Shown one piece after another: positions 1 to 6,703 of a stretch of DNA of 9,611 bases. A program made the position numbers and the translations under genes. The notes under the pieces are model-generated. The model did no database searches and was not told the DNA's origin. It saw nothing but the letters and a program-made list of their open reading frames with translations. The stretch lies in the NCBI GenBank assembly GCA_050259195.1, contig JBLNAE010000104.1, positions 1 through 9,611 of the forward strand. Reading direction: 5' to 3'. Position 1 is the stretch's first letter, and each line of letters starts with the position of its first letter. The DNA comes from PSLL01 sp050259195 (GTDB taxonomy: Bacteria > Desulfobacterota_D > UBA1144 > Nemesobacterales > CSP1-2).

Positions 1-72
1 GGTTCGCAGAGATAGTGTTTAAAAGTCTTTCTCTATGCACTCTGTGATTAAATTAAGGGAGAGAATTTCAAA

Positions 73-288
73 ATGAGAACATTTCCATTTGGCTGGATTC
101 ATGAAAGAGATAAAGAAAACTGGCAGCTTCTTTGGAACTCTGAGACAATGATTCTACATGCAAAGAGCACAACCTCAAAAAGGGTCGTCAATATTGGGCG
201 ATGCCCCTCCTGGCGTGAGGCAAAAGCCCTTGCTGAGAGAGTACAGAATGAACCTGAGTTTTATCTAAGTATTAGCGAATATGAATAA
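73..288 (+). CDS. Small hypothetical protein, 71 aa
   Basis: I do not recognise this protein. It is short, soluble-looking and tryptophan-rich (W8, W17, W21, W47), with no signal peptide, membrane segment or known metal motif. A good ribosome binding site (GGGAGAG, 9 bases before the ATG) supports the start, and the composition looks protein-like rather than random. It ends in an acidic tail (EYE). It stands alone: the next clear gene is over 600 bases away on the other strand, and the bases before it (1-72) contain no gene. It is probably a real small cytoplasmic protein, but no function can be proposed. Confidence 0.6.
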   Translation: MRTFPFGWIHERDKENWQLLWNSETMILHAKSTTSKRVVNIGRCPSWREAKALAERVQNEPEFYLSISEYE

Positions 289-904
289 ATCGTCGCGATG
301 GTGTTTTAGTGAAAGTGATAGGCTGTGAACCGAACCACGTTGTTCGAAGTGTGTCATATCCTCCAGATCAGTTTTCATTTATACCCTAATCTTTCTCTGT
401 AGTGAACTCAAGTAAAATTTGCTATAGCATCATATCCCTTCTCATTCCTTAGAATCCTTATGTCCTGTTTCCTGACATCTGACACCTTTTTAAATCGGAT
501 ATTTGTAAAAGTAAAGTAATGTGAGTTCGATGAAAGAATTAGAGAGTAACAAGGGGATAGGAATTAAACGCACGGTATCCTGAGATGTGAAACCAAATTA
601 CTGATGCGACGAATAGGAGCATCAGGACGCCATAAACTCTGAGGCTTACGGTTGATGTTAGTTAGAAGCTCTTATTCATCGCTTCTGTTATAGTCATAAC
701 TTTACTCATTGACAATGTGTTCTTTTACTCTTCTAACCTTGCCATCTGAGATGAGTTGCTCTATAGCGAGTGCCGAGTTGTAGAACGCCCATGGAGAGCC
801 ATCTCGACCGCGAGTACCCGTCTTTATATGCGCGTGCGATATGCGTGGTGCATCACGGCACTGTGTAGGAGTGTCCCGCCGGGGGAAACATAGGCAAGGA
901 TAAC
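289..904. other. Long intergenic stretch without a convincing gene
   Basis: About 616 bases with no open frame that has both a start codon and a ribosome binding site. The left part (350-560) is AT-rich. The right part (740-900) is more GC-rich and looks different. Seen here: a short CTGACA direct repeat near 474-484, a 7-bp hairpin (CTGATGC 601-607 with GCATCAG 619-625), and an open minus-strand frame at 702-904 with no start codon. It may hold decayed coding or repeat sequence; I cannot identify it. Confidence 0.6.
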
Positions 905-918
905 CTATTTCGTTATCC
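898..918. repeat. 7-bp inverted repeat spanning a stop codon
   Basis: GGATAAC (898-904) and GTTATCC (912-918) are perfect inverted arms around a 7-base loop that contains the TAG stop of the minus-strand dehydratase-family gene. No T-run follows on the minus strand, so it is at best a weak or Rho-assisted 3' end structure, and it may be chance. Confidence 0.35.
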
Positions 919-2338
919 CCGTAATCTTCTCTACGAGCGACCTTCTCTCATCCAGATCGTATTTGCGCATCATCTCTATCCTTTCGGCTTCGGGCGAGCC
1001 ACCTCCATGAATGCTTATGACGGAGTACCACCCTCCCTGATAGGATGCCGTAATGTCTTCGAGAAGCCTTGCAATCTTGAGCCTGTGTTCGGCGGAGATG
1101 TCTTCTCTGCCTTTAAGGTATCTTGAGAGCCTGTCTTTAATATTTGGAATTTCCATATCTTCGGGATAGGGGGAAGTTACGAGTATTCCGCCCGATGTCT
1201 CGTGTGCAGTCTTGAACATATCGTATATATGAAGCCCTTGGAGGAGCTTCCCAATGTTTGCATAAACCGGGTCTGGAGAGAAATTCCCAGCAGGGGTTTC
1301 TTTTCCAAAAACAGAAGAGGCGACACCGCAGGCGTAGAACGATTCTACAAACTTTATGAGTTCCGAAATCTTATCGCGAATATGCCCGACCTTTTGCGGG
1401 TCGAGTCCGTTGTAATCCGCTATGGAAGCCGAAGCCCCGATAATCATATCCCCAAGACCCGCCCTACAGCCTATACAGCTTAGTCTGTGATGAGTGGCAA
1501 AAGCCTCGGTTAGCATTCCTGCAAATTGCCATTCCCCTGAGAGAAATACCCTCTCCCAGGGGACAAAAACATCATCAAAAAGTATCATAGCTGTTGCCTG
1601 TCCATATCTGGAGCTAAGCTCTGCTCCCGAATCTCCCGGACGCCCCGCCTCACGGGATACCATCTCGATTCCCTTTGCATCAACCGGGATAGCAAAAGAG
1701 ACTGCATAGTCTCTATCGTTTTCAGCCATAGCCCTTGTTGGAAGAACTATTATTTCGTGAGTGTAAGGTGCTCCCGTTACAATCGCCTTTATTCCCCTTA
1801 CAACAATTCCGTCACTCCTTTTCTCAACTACCCTCAGATAGAGGTCTGGGTCCTGCTGCTCGTGAGGACGCTTACTTCTATTACCTTTGGCGTCTGTCAT
1901 GGCGATGCACGTTGTTAGGTCTTCATTTTGCACGTGCTGCAGGTAGTCGAGAAATCTCGGATGATATTCTGTGTTGAACTCTCCGTCTGTTCTATATGTG
2001 GTTTCGTATAGGGCGTTCAAGGCGTCGTGGGTTAAATATCGCTGGGCGCACCCCGCAGTGCGACAAAGCAGCCTTGTCATCTCAAGTTTTTTAAGAAGGT
2101 CATCCCTATTTATGTTTATATGAAGGAGGCGGCTTACCTCTTTTCCCGTTATGTGAGATGTGGCAATCATAACCTCTCTATATTCAGGTTTTAACGGGTA
2201 CTCATAAGTAAGTGATATGGCGTTGATGCCGGGTCTGAGAAGAGGCTCATCGGGAACGCTTTTGATCGGATTGCCCCTTATATAGACTATGGGACTGAGT
2301 CTTCTTAAACTCTCAACGTATCCTTCGGGTGTTTTCAT
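905..2338 (-). CDS. 4-hydroxybutyryl-CoA dehydratase / HpaB-family flavoprotein
   Basis: Cytoplasmic FAD enzyme of the family that includes 4-hydroxybutyryl-CoA dehydratase (AbfD, FAD plus [4Fe-4S]) and 4-hydroxyphenylacetate 3-monooxygenase (HpaB). At 477 aa it has normal family length. The central stretch at about 147-205 (AMTDAKGNRSKRP, DPDLYLRVVE, DGIVVRG, then TGA and PTRAM) is much closer to AbfD than to HpaB. AbfD holds its cluster with Cys99, Cys103, His292 and Cys299. Here C97, H284 and C291 fall at the matching spacings, but the Cys103 position is Y101 (C97-A-Q-R-Y101). That Tyr may instead match the catalytic Tyr of HpaB, so cluster binding and reaction are uncertain. The ATG has no clear Shine-Dalgarno and lies just after a REP-like palindrome. 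It is second in tandem after the nitroreductase-like gene. Family assignment is firm; the substrate is unknown, so no symbol is given. Confidence 0.85.
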   Translation of the reverse strand: MKTPEGYVESLRRLSPIVYIRGNPIKSVPDEPLLRPGINAISLTYEYPLKPEYREVMIATSHITGKEVSRLLHININRDDLLKKLEMTRLLCRTAGCAQRYLTHDALNALYETTYRTDGEFNTEYHPRFLDYLQHVQNEDLTTCIAMTDAKGNRSKRPHEQQDPDLYLRVVEKRSDGIVVRGIKAIVTGAPYTHEIIVLPTRAMAENDRDYAVSFAIPVDAKGIEMVSREAGRPGDSGAELSSRYGQATAMILFDDVFVPWERVFLSGEWQFAGMLTEAFATHHRLSCIGCRAGLGDMIIGASASIADYNGLDPQKVGHIRDKISELIKFVESFYACGVASSVFGKETPAGNFSPDPVYANIGKLLQGLHIYDMFKTAHETSGGILVTSPYPEDMEIPNIKDRLSRYLKGREDISAEHRLKIARLLEDITASYQGGWYSVISIHGGGSPEAERIEMMRKYDLDERRSLVEKITGITK

Positions 2339-2349
2339 TGTTATTTTTT

Positions 2350-2414
2350 GTAGGGGCGAACCATTTATTCCTATTTCTCACACACTGCGCTCGAAATAAT
2401 ACATGTGTTCGCCC
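2350..2414. repeat. REP-like palindrome with enlarged loop
   Basis: GTAGGGGCGAACC at 2350-2362 carries the arm GGGCGAAC (2354-2361), exactly complementary to GTTCGCCC (2407-2414). The 45-base loop is much longer than the few bases I expect in this kind of element, as if sequence had been inserted between the arms. It lies in the leader of the 905-2338 gene. Confidence 0.6.
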
Positions 2415-2437
2415 TTTTCGTTTTTATGTGTTTCATT

Positions 2438-2461
2438 AGGGCAGACCCCTGTGTCTGCCCT
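2438..2461. repeat. REP-like palindrome (GGGCAGAC type)
   Basis: GGGCAGAC (2439-2446) and GTCTGCCC (2453-2460) pair perfectly around a 6-base loop, with one further A-T pair outside. Read on the minus strand it begins GTAAGGGCAGAC, resembling the elements at 2350 and 6704. It lies 27 bases past the stop of the 2489-3871 gene and could protect or end its transcript, but there is no T-run on either side. Confidence 0.65.
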
Positions 2462-2488
2462 TACAATTCACGCTTCTTAATAAAGCAA

Positions 2489-3871
2489 TTATAGCCTCAC
2501 CCGTTTCTTGGGTTGACTTGCCCTGACCCTCTTTTTCTCTACCTTATGTGCAAATGGATTCTCAATCTCGGGATGGAACATGCGGAAGTGGTTGAGGTGC
2601 ATATCCGTATAGGAGCCCTTGGGATAATACTTATCATAGAAATCAATGTCAAGATGCATTGCCTGGAACACAAGGCGCATATACATCGGATCAACAAAGG
2701 CGGGGAACCTTCCATAAGTTTCATATATATAGTTGGCGACGCTCTTAACAATCTGGATTGTCGTTTGGGTGGGTTTAGGTGCCTTCATAAGGTGTTTGTC
2801 GGGTTCTTGATAGGGGAATGGTTTGTCCGGTTTCCATGCGCTCTCTTTATGTTCAAGGAAAGCGTCTATAGCTTCACTCATATCCTTATAATAAGGGGGA
2901 CAGTAACCGTGGAACACGCCGTCTCTGCCAACGGGTACGGTTGTAGGAGGATCAATGGCTCCCTTCTTAGGCTGGATAAATCTAAACCCTAATCCCTTAA
3001 AGAGTTGCGGGGCCGCGCCCATAGCGAATCTCGGTATAAAACCGCTAAACGTCCATCCGGCAAGGCCAAGGGCTTGGAGGGCAAGGCTCATGTTCTGGCA
3101 GATAAAAGCCTGCTCGACGTTGAGTCCTGTAAGTATTCTCGATTCAAGGTCAAAGAGTGAGAGCTTTACGTTTTCTTTAATCCTGCCCTTCTTTATCCAT
3201 TCTTCCATCCCCGCGGGTTTTCCCGTAAGGTCATCAACGATCTGAAATCCGTACGAGTTGCTGCAGTATAAGTGGAGGAGATTTAAATACTCCTCCGTTA
3301 TGTCCGTCACCGGAATGAAAGTCGTCGTTCCGGGTTTGTTTGTATTCCACTGGTTAAACTCAAAAAGTCCCGGCATACGGTCGGGCAACTGCGCCCTGCC
3401 GTCTTCGAGTTTTACCAGGCTCTCTCTGTAGAGTTCGAGAAGGCGCTGAATTTTGTCTTCGCGATCCATTTTAAAAAACAGGTCAAGCTCTTTGTCTCTA
3501 GGAAGCATTCCCTTTACGTTTACGAAGTAAAGCCCATTATCATTTGTGAAGAATAGCTCTGTCCCGTGATTATTACATGCCGAAGGCCACGTGCGTCCTG
3601 TCCACTGACAGAGGAGATCAATGCCCGTTTCCGGAGGCAAATCGGCAAGGCAAAGACCGGTAAGCCCGGTTCCTGCCCATACAAGCAGTGCCTCTTCTAT
3701 TTCATCCAGAGGAATCGGAGGAGCAGAGGATTTAAATTCAAGCGAGCTATCGGTAAGCTCCATGCCAAGGCCAAAACGGCGAGAGCGGCGGTTAAAAATG
3801 GCGTCAAATAAGGGATACTTGAGTGCCGCCTTGTATCCCCTGTTGAGAAGCGAATTACCTTTCTTAGTCAT
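2489..3871 (-). CDS. Divergent nitroreductase/SagB-like flavoprotein, 460 aa
   Basis: Probable FMN-binding protein of the nitroreductase superfamily, far longer than the usual 200-250 aa. From the start chosen here: RRSRR at 28-32 resembles the N-terminal FMN-phosphate motif. A RTWPS motif at 93-97 followed by an HGTELF stretch and GLYFVNV near 113-119 resembles the RxYPSxG...E...GLY pattern of SagB-type members. Residues 251-278 (EQAF, CQNMSLALQALGLAGW, SGF) match the conserved QN..LA..ALGL...G helix region. The C-terminal third has no parallel I recognise and ends in a basic tail with KKRVR twice. The start is the ATG at 3871, with GGAGGG 9 bases upstream, rather than an ATG at 3922 that lacks one. 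The substrate is unknown. It precedes the dehydratase-family gene by 150 bases on the same strand and may be co-transcribed with it. Confidence 0.7.
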   Translation of the reverse strand: MTKKGNSLLNRGYKAALKYPLFDAIFNRRSRRFGLGMELTDSSLEFKSSAPPIPLDEIEEALLVWAGTGLTGLCLADLPPETGIDLLCQWTGRTWPSACNNHGTELFFTNDNGLYFVNVKGMLPRDKELDLFFKMDREDKIQRLLELYRESLVKLEDGRAQLPDRMPGLFEFNQWNTNKPGTTTFIPVTDITEEYLNLLHLYCSNSYGFQIVDDLTGKPAGMEEWIKKGRIKENVKLSLFDLESRILTGLNVEQAFICQNMSLALQALGLAGWTFSGFIPRFAMGAAPQLFKGLGFRFIQPKKGAIDPPTTVPVGRDGVFHGYCPPYYKDMSEAIDAFLEHKESAWKPDKPFPYQEPDKHLMKAPKPTQTTIQIVKSVANYIYETYGRFPAFVDPMYMRLVFQAMHLDIDFYDKYYPKGSYTDMHLNHFRMFHPEIENPFAHKVEKKRVRASQPKKRVRL

Positions 3872-4256
3872 GATAATACTCCCTCCAGAGGTGATTTGAT
3901 TTTTAGTTGTAGCGTTGTGCATAACGTTTTGTGGTGTATTTTGCCATCACTTGGACGGACATGAGATTCACTCCTAAGGGGTTTGCAATGACTTTTACCG
4001 AATGTTATGCTCCTAACTATAGAATTTAAAATAAGAGATTGAAAAAATCAAATGGAGAATGGTTTTCCGAGTTTTTTGAGATGGAATCCTTTAACTAAGA
4101 TCATATACAATATGAGTAGATAGATGACAAGGGATGACAATACCTGTGGAAAGATTCAGTGCATCGCTGGAATTTTCGATTCTATAAAGTCTTAAAAATC
4201 TAGGCCAGAAGTTCTTATTTTTCGTATTATATATTGAGGGATATTAAGAAATTGAG
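3872..4256. other. Divergent intergenic region
   Basis: About 385 bases separate the minus-strand nitroreductase-like gene from the plus-strand anti-sigma gene, so promoters for both should lie here. No consensus -35/-10 pair stands out; TTTTCA-N18-TATAGT on the minus strand (about 4018-4047) is only a weak candidate. Visible repeats: GCATAACGTT (3919-3928) facing AATGTTATGC (4001-4010), matching at 9 of 10 bases, and GATGACAA at 4123-4130, 4133-4140 and 4256-4263. No coding frame is credible. Confidence 0.5.
3881..3886 (-). promoter_or_regulatory. Ribosome binding site deciding the start at 3871
   Basis: On the minus strand this reads GGAGGG, 9 bases before the ATG at 3871. The upstream in-frame ATG at 3922 has no such site, so the shorter 460-aa product is preferred. 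Confidence 0.75.
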
Positions 4257-5030
4257 ATGACAAACCACGATAGGTTCGACGAATTACCCTCAATTTATGC
4301 CCTTGGCGCTCTTGATGGAGAAGAACTTCGGGAATTCGAAGAGCACCTCAAGACCGGCTGCGCCATCTGCGAGCAAACGCTTAAAGAGACGGAGACGATT
4401 TTATCTCTTATTCCCTATTCTCTACCTTCTGTTCAGCCCTCTCCAGAGGTTAAAGAAAGGCTCTTTAAAAAGATCAAAGCCTCTAAAAGGATTAAGGAGA
4501 GTTCCTATGAACCTACCTTCTGGAAAAGGCTTCAACCCGTTTGGTTTAAACTGGCAGGAGCGGCTGCTCTAGTCTTATTAGTCCTTCTCTTTATATCTAA
4601 CCTATTTCTTATGGATAGGCTTAGAGAACAAAGGGCGGAGGTAAACAGGTTAAAAGAACAGGTTTCGACCCGAAGTGAGGTAATCGAATTCCTTCAAAAT
4701 CCGAACACTGTAGTTATAGACCTTATCAATCTTCAGCCGGGTTTAAAAGCCCACGGAAGAATACTCTGGGATAAAAAGAAAAATAAGGCGCTGTTCTACA
4801 GCCTGAGTCTTCCGCCGACTCCTCTTGAAAAAACGTATCAGCTCTGGGTGATTGCGGATAACACCCCTATGAGTGCAGGCGTTTTCAAAGTAGATGAGAA
4901 AGGAAACGGTTCCATGAAGCTGGAGACTCTACCTGAACCTGACAGGATTCAAAAGTTTGCCGTTACGCTTGAGCCTAAGGGCGGTATGCCCAAGCCTACG
5001 GGAGATATGTACCTGGTTGGAACATCCTAA
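4257..5030 (+). CDS. RskA-like membrane anti-sigma factor
   Basis: Single-pass inner-membrane anti-sigma factor, 257 aa. The N-terminal cytoplasmic part has the LPSIYALGALDGEE stretch typical of anti-sigma domains and a zinc-binding-like H30-x4-C35-x2-C38. A transmembrane helix covers about 99-119. A probable coiled-coil segment follows (about 120-147, rich in E, R and L). The outer RskA domain spans about 150-257, with the family signatures YQLWVIADNTPMSAGVF and FAVTLEPKGG.PKPTGD. Members bind an ECF sigma factor (SigK-like) and release it upon proteolysis. The partner gene is usually adjacent, but none is visible here: the upstream gene is unrelated and divergent, and the downstream gene is a secreted protein. 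The ATG has only a weak, distant GAGGG upstream (16 bases). Confidence 0.88.
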   Translation: MTNHDRFDELPSIYALGALDGEELREFEEHLKTGCAICEQTLKETETILSLIPYSLPSVQPSPEVKERLFKKIKASKRIKESSYEPTFWKRLQPVWFKLAGAAALVLLVLLFISNLFLMDRLREQRAEVNRLKEQVSTRSEVIEFLQNPNTVVIDLINLQPGLKAHGRILWDKKKNKALFYSLSLPPTPLEKTYQLWVIADNTPMSAGVFKVDEKGNGSMKLETLPEPDRIQKFAVTLEPKGGMPKPTGDMYLVGTS

Positions 5031-5182
5031 TCCAAGATTAAATTTCTAACGTAGATATAAATAGAGACAAATAAATGAATCCGTGATTGAGCGTATGCAT
5101 CAAATGACGAAGAAGGTTAACGAAAACGTTCTCATTTTATGTTAAGATAAGTACCTGCTAATGATGATAGTAATCCATAAAA

Positions 5183-5190
5183 AGGAGGTG
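5183..5190 (+). promoter_or_regulatory. Strong Shine-Dalgarno site
   Basis: AGGAGGTG, 7 bases before the ATG at 5198. It is near-consensus and the strongest site among the plus-strand genes between 4257 and 7578, suggesting high translation of the small secreted protein. Confidence 0.8.
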
Positions 5191-5197
5191 AAGCAGA

Positions 5198-5623
5198 ATG
5201 ATTAGATTTTTAACTTTAGTCGTAACAGTTTCTTTGCTCGCGCTTTCTCTGGCATTCGCCGCAGATGAGATGCAGAAGGGCAAGGAAATGATGGAGCAGG
5301 GCAAGGAAATGATGGGGAAGGGGAGTCAACCCAAGACCCTTACGATTCTCAGTGAGCCTGTTGACCCGGCTTGCTATATGCGTCAGGGACTGAAGGGAGA
5401 GGGGCATAAGGCCTGCGCAGAGGCTTGTCATAAAGCCGGACAGAGCCTGGCTCTTCTATCCGATGACGGTTCGCTCTTCTACGCAATAGGAGGGAAACCC
5501 GAAGCCAGTCCCGACGAGCAATTAGTTCCGTTTATTGGAACTAAGGTAAAGGTAACCGGCAAGGTATTTGAGAGCGGCGGTGCCAAGGCTATGGTTGTTG
5601 AAAAAGTAGAGCCGGTAAAGTAG
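5198..5623 (+). CDS. Small secreted Cys- and Met-rich protein
   Basis: A 141-aa exported protein. The N-terminal signal peptide (about 1-21, hydrophobic core, cleavage likely after AFA) is followed by a charged Met-rich segment of two heptads (28-34 GKEMMEQ, 35-41 GKEMMGK). The conserved-looking core is DPACYM (57-61), GLKGEGHKACAEACHKAG (64-81), then a beta-rich C-terminus ending in a GTKVKVTGKVFESGG-type strand pair. Three cysteines (C59, C73, C77) and two histidines (H70, H78) could bind a metal or heme-like ligand or form disulfides. I recall similar unnamed secreted proteins with a CYxxGxxGxxHxxCAxxC pattern, but no established function. A Rho-independent terminator follows at 5634-5670, so it is probably transcribed alone or as the last gene of a unit. 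Confidence 0.8.
   Translation: MIRFLTLVVTVSLLALSLAFAADEMQKGKEMMEQGKEMMGKGSQPKTLTILSEPVDPACYMRQGLKGEGHKACAEACHKAGQSLALLSDDGSLFYAIGGKPEASPDEQLVPFIGTKVKVTGKVFESGGAKAMVVEKVEPVK
5278..5315 (+). repeat. Tandem 21-bp repeat inside the secreted protein gene
   Basis: The 17-base string GGGCAAGGAAATGATGG occurs at 5278-5294 and again at 5299-5315, a period of 21 bases or exactly seven codons. It encodes the two GKEMM heptads just after the signal peptide. Confidence 0.8.
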
Positions 5624-5633
5624 ATATCGGTCA

Positions 5634-5670
5634 GGGAGCATCTCTCAACAGATGCTCCCATTTTTATTTT
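5634..5670 (+). terminator. Rho-independent terminator
   Basis: GGGAGCATCT (5634-5643) and AGATGCTCCC (5650-5659) form a perfect 10-bp stem with a 6-base loop, followed by ATTTTTATTTT. It ends the small secreted protein gene 11 bases after its stop codon, and lies only 9 bases before the ApbE start codon. Confidence 0.9.
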
Positions 5671-5679
5671 CTTCCAATC

Positions 5680-6657
5680 GTGAAATTTTACCTTCCTAAG
5701 ATATTCGTTTTAATTTGCGTTCTCTCCCTCAATTCGTGCTCCAGAGAAAAGCCCATAGAGAGACTGCAGTTTCTCATGGGAACATATGCCCGCGTGAATG
5801 TCTTTGGAGGAACAAACGAGGATATAGACGCGGCGTTTTCCAGGATCAGGGATTTGGAAAATCTGCTGTCGGATTACAAGCCGGACAGTCAAATATCTCA
5901 AATTAACCGCTCAGCCGGGAAAGCGTCTGTAGAGGTAAGCGGTGAGGTTAAAGAGGTCTTGCAAACAGCTCTCAGAGTTGCCGAGGAAACAAAGGGCGCA
6001 TTTGATCCCACAATCGGCGCTCTAACAATCGGTCTTTACCATTTCGGAAGGGAAAACGTAAGGGTTCCGACCGATGAAGAGATAGATAAGGCAAAGGCTC
6101 TTGTGAATTATAGATGGGTGAGAATAGATGGAAAGCGGGTCTTTTTAGAGAAAGAGGGCATGATGCTCGATCTTGGCGGAGTCGGAAAGGGTTTTGCCGT
6201 TGATAAAGCCGTAGAGGCTTTAAAGAAAAGAGGCATCAAAAAGGGCCTCGTTTCTATTTCAGGCGATATGAGGGCTTTTGGCGGAGATTGGCTTGTAGGA
6301 ATAAAAAATCCAGCAGGAGAGGACGCAATAGCCGCTTTCAAAACTAGGGGACGCGATTTAGCAATATCAACGAGTTGGGATTATGATGGGTACGTCGAAA
6401 AGGACGGCAAGGCTTATCACCATCTTCTTAATCCGAAATCGGGAAAACCGACGGGTGATTTTCAGAGTATAACCGTGATTATGGAGGGAAATAACACCCT
6501 TGCCGATGCCTATGCCACATCGCTTTATGTCATGGGCAAACAGAGGGCGCTGGAATTTTTAGGCAGTCATCCTGAGATTGGGGCATTTATGGTCTTTTCT
6601 AATGGAGAGATATATTATAACGATAAATTCAAGAAGCTTGTGGAGTTTAAGAATTAA
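5680..6657 (+). CDS. apbE: FAD:protein FMN transferase, ApbE-type lipoprotein
   Basis: ApbE transfers FMN from FAD covalently to Thr/Ser of target proteins such as RnfG/NqrC-type subunits, on the outer face of the cytoplasmic membrane; it needs Mg2+. The 325-aa length is typical. Residues 1-20 are a lipoprotein signal (lipobox LNSC, C20). Family motifs in order: MGTYARV 33-39, GAFDPTIGALT 106-116, DLGGVGKGFAVDKAVE 164-179, SGDMRAFGG 194-202, HHLLNPKSGKPT 247-258, and ADAYATSLYVMG 275-286 (catalytic/Mg region). The start is GTG: no ATG, GTG or TTG lies further upstream in the frame before a stop, and the next ATG would remove the signal peptide. There is no Shine-Dalgarno, and the start sits just past a terminator. 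No protein in this window carries an obvious ApbE target motif (DxxxSGAT-like). Confidence 0.93.
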   Translation: MKFYLPKIFVLICVLSLNSCSREKPIERLQFLMGTYARVNVFGGTNEDIDAAFSRIRDLENLLSDYKPDSQISQINRSAGKASVEVSGEVKEVLQTALRVAEETKGAFDPTIGALTIGLYHFGRENVRVPTDEEIDKAKALVNYRWVRIDGKRVFLEKEGMMLDLGGVGKGFAVDKAVEALKKRGIKKGLVSISGDMRAFGGDWLVGIKNPAGEDAIAAFKTRGRDLAISTSWDYDGYVEKDGKAYHHLLNPKSGKPTGDFQSITVIMEGNNTLADAYATSLYVMGKQRALEFLGSHPEIGAFMVFSNGEIYYNDKFKKLVEFKN

Positions 6658-6703
6658 CTTTAGATGCCTATTCCCATCCGGGGCGCGTTTCGCATATTTG
6701 TAT

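Noticed and set aside
601..625. CTGATGC/GCATCAG hairpin as a small RNA or riboswitch
   Set aside because: A single 7-bp stem with an 11-base loop, no neighbouring gene in phase with it, no terminator or promoter.
905..907. TAG read as pyrrolysine or read-through
   Set aside because: The protein already reaches the normal family length and C-terminus at this codon, and no pyrrolysine machinery is visible.
1202..1977. Several plus-strand open frames of 71-93 codons
   Set aside because: All are antisense to the well-supported dehydratase-family gene and lack protein-like patterns or ribosome binding sites.
2438..2461. Rho-independent terminator of the 2489-3871 gene
   Set aside because: The stem is good but no T-run follows on the minus strand; better called a REP-like palindrome.
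2513..2992. 159-codon open frame on the plus strand
   Set aside because: It lies opposite the nitroreductase-like gene, has no ribosome binding site, and its product shows no family pattern; an antisense shadow.
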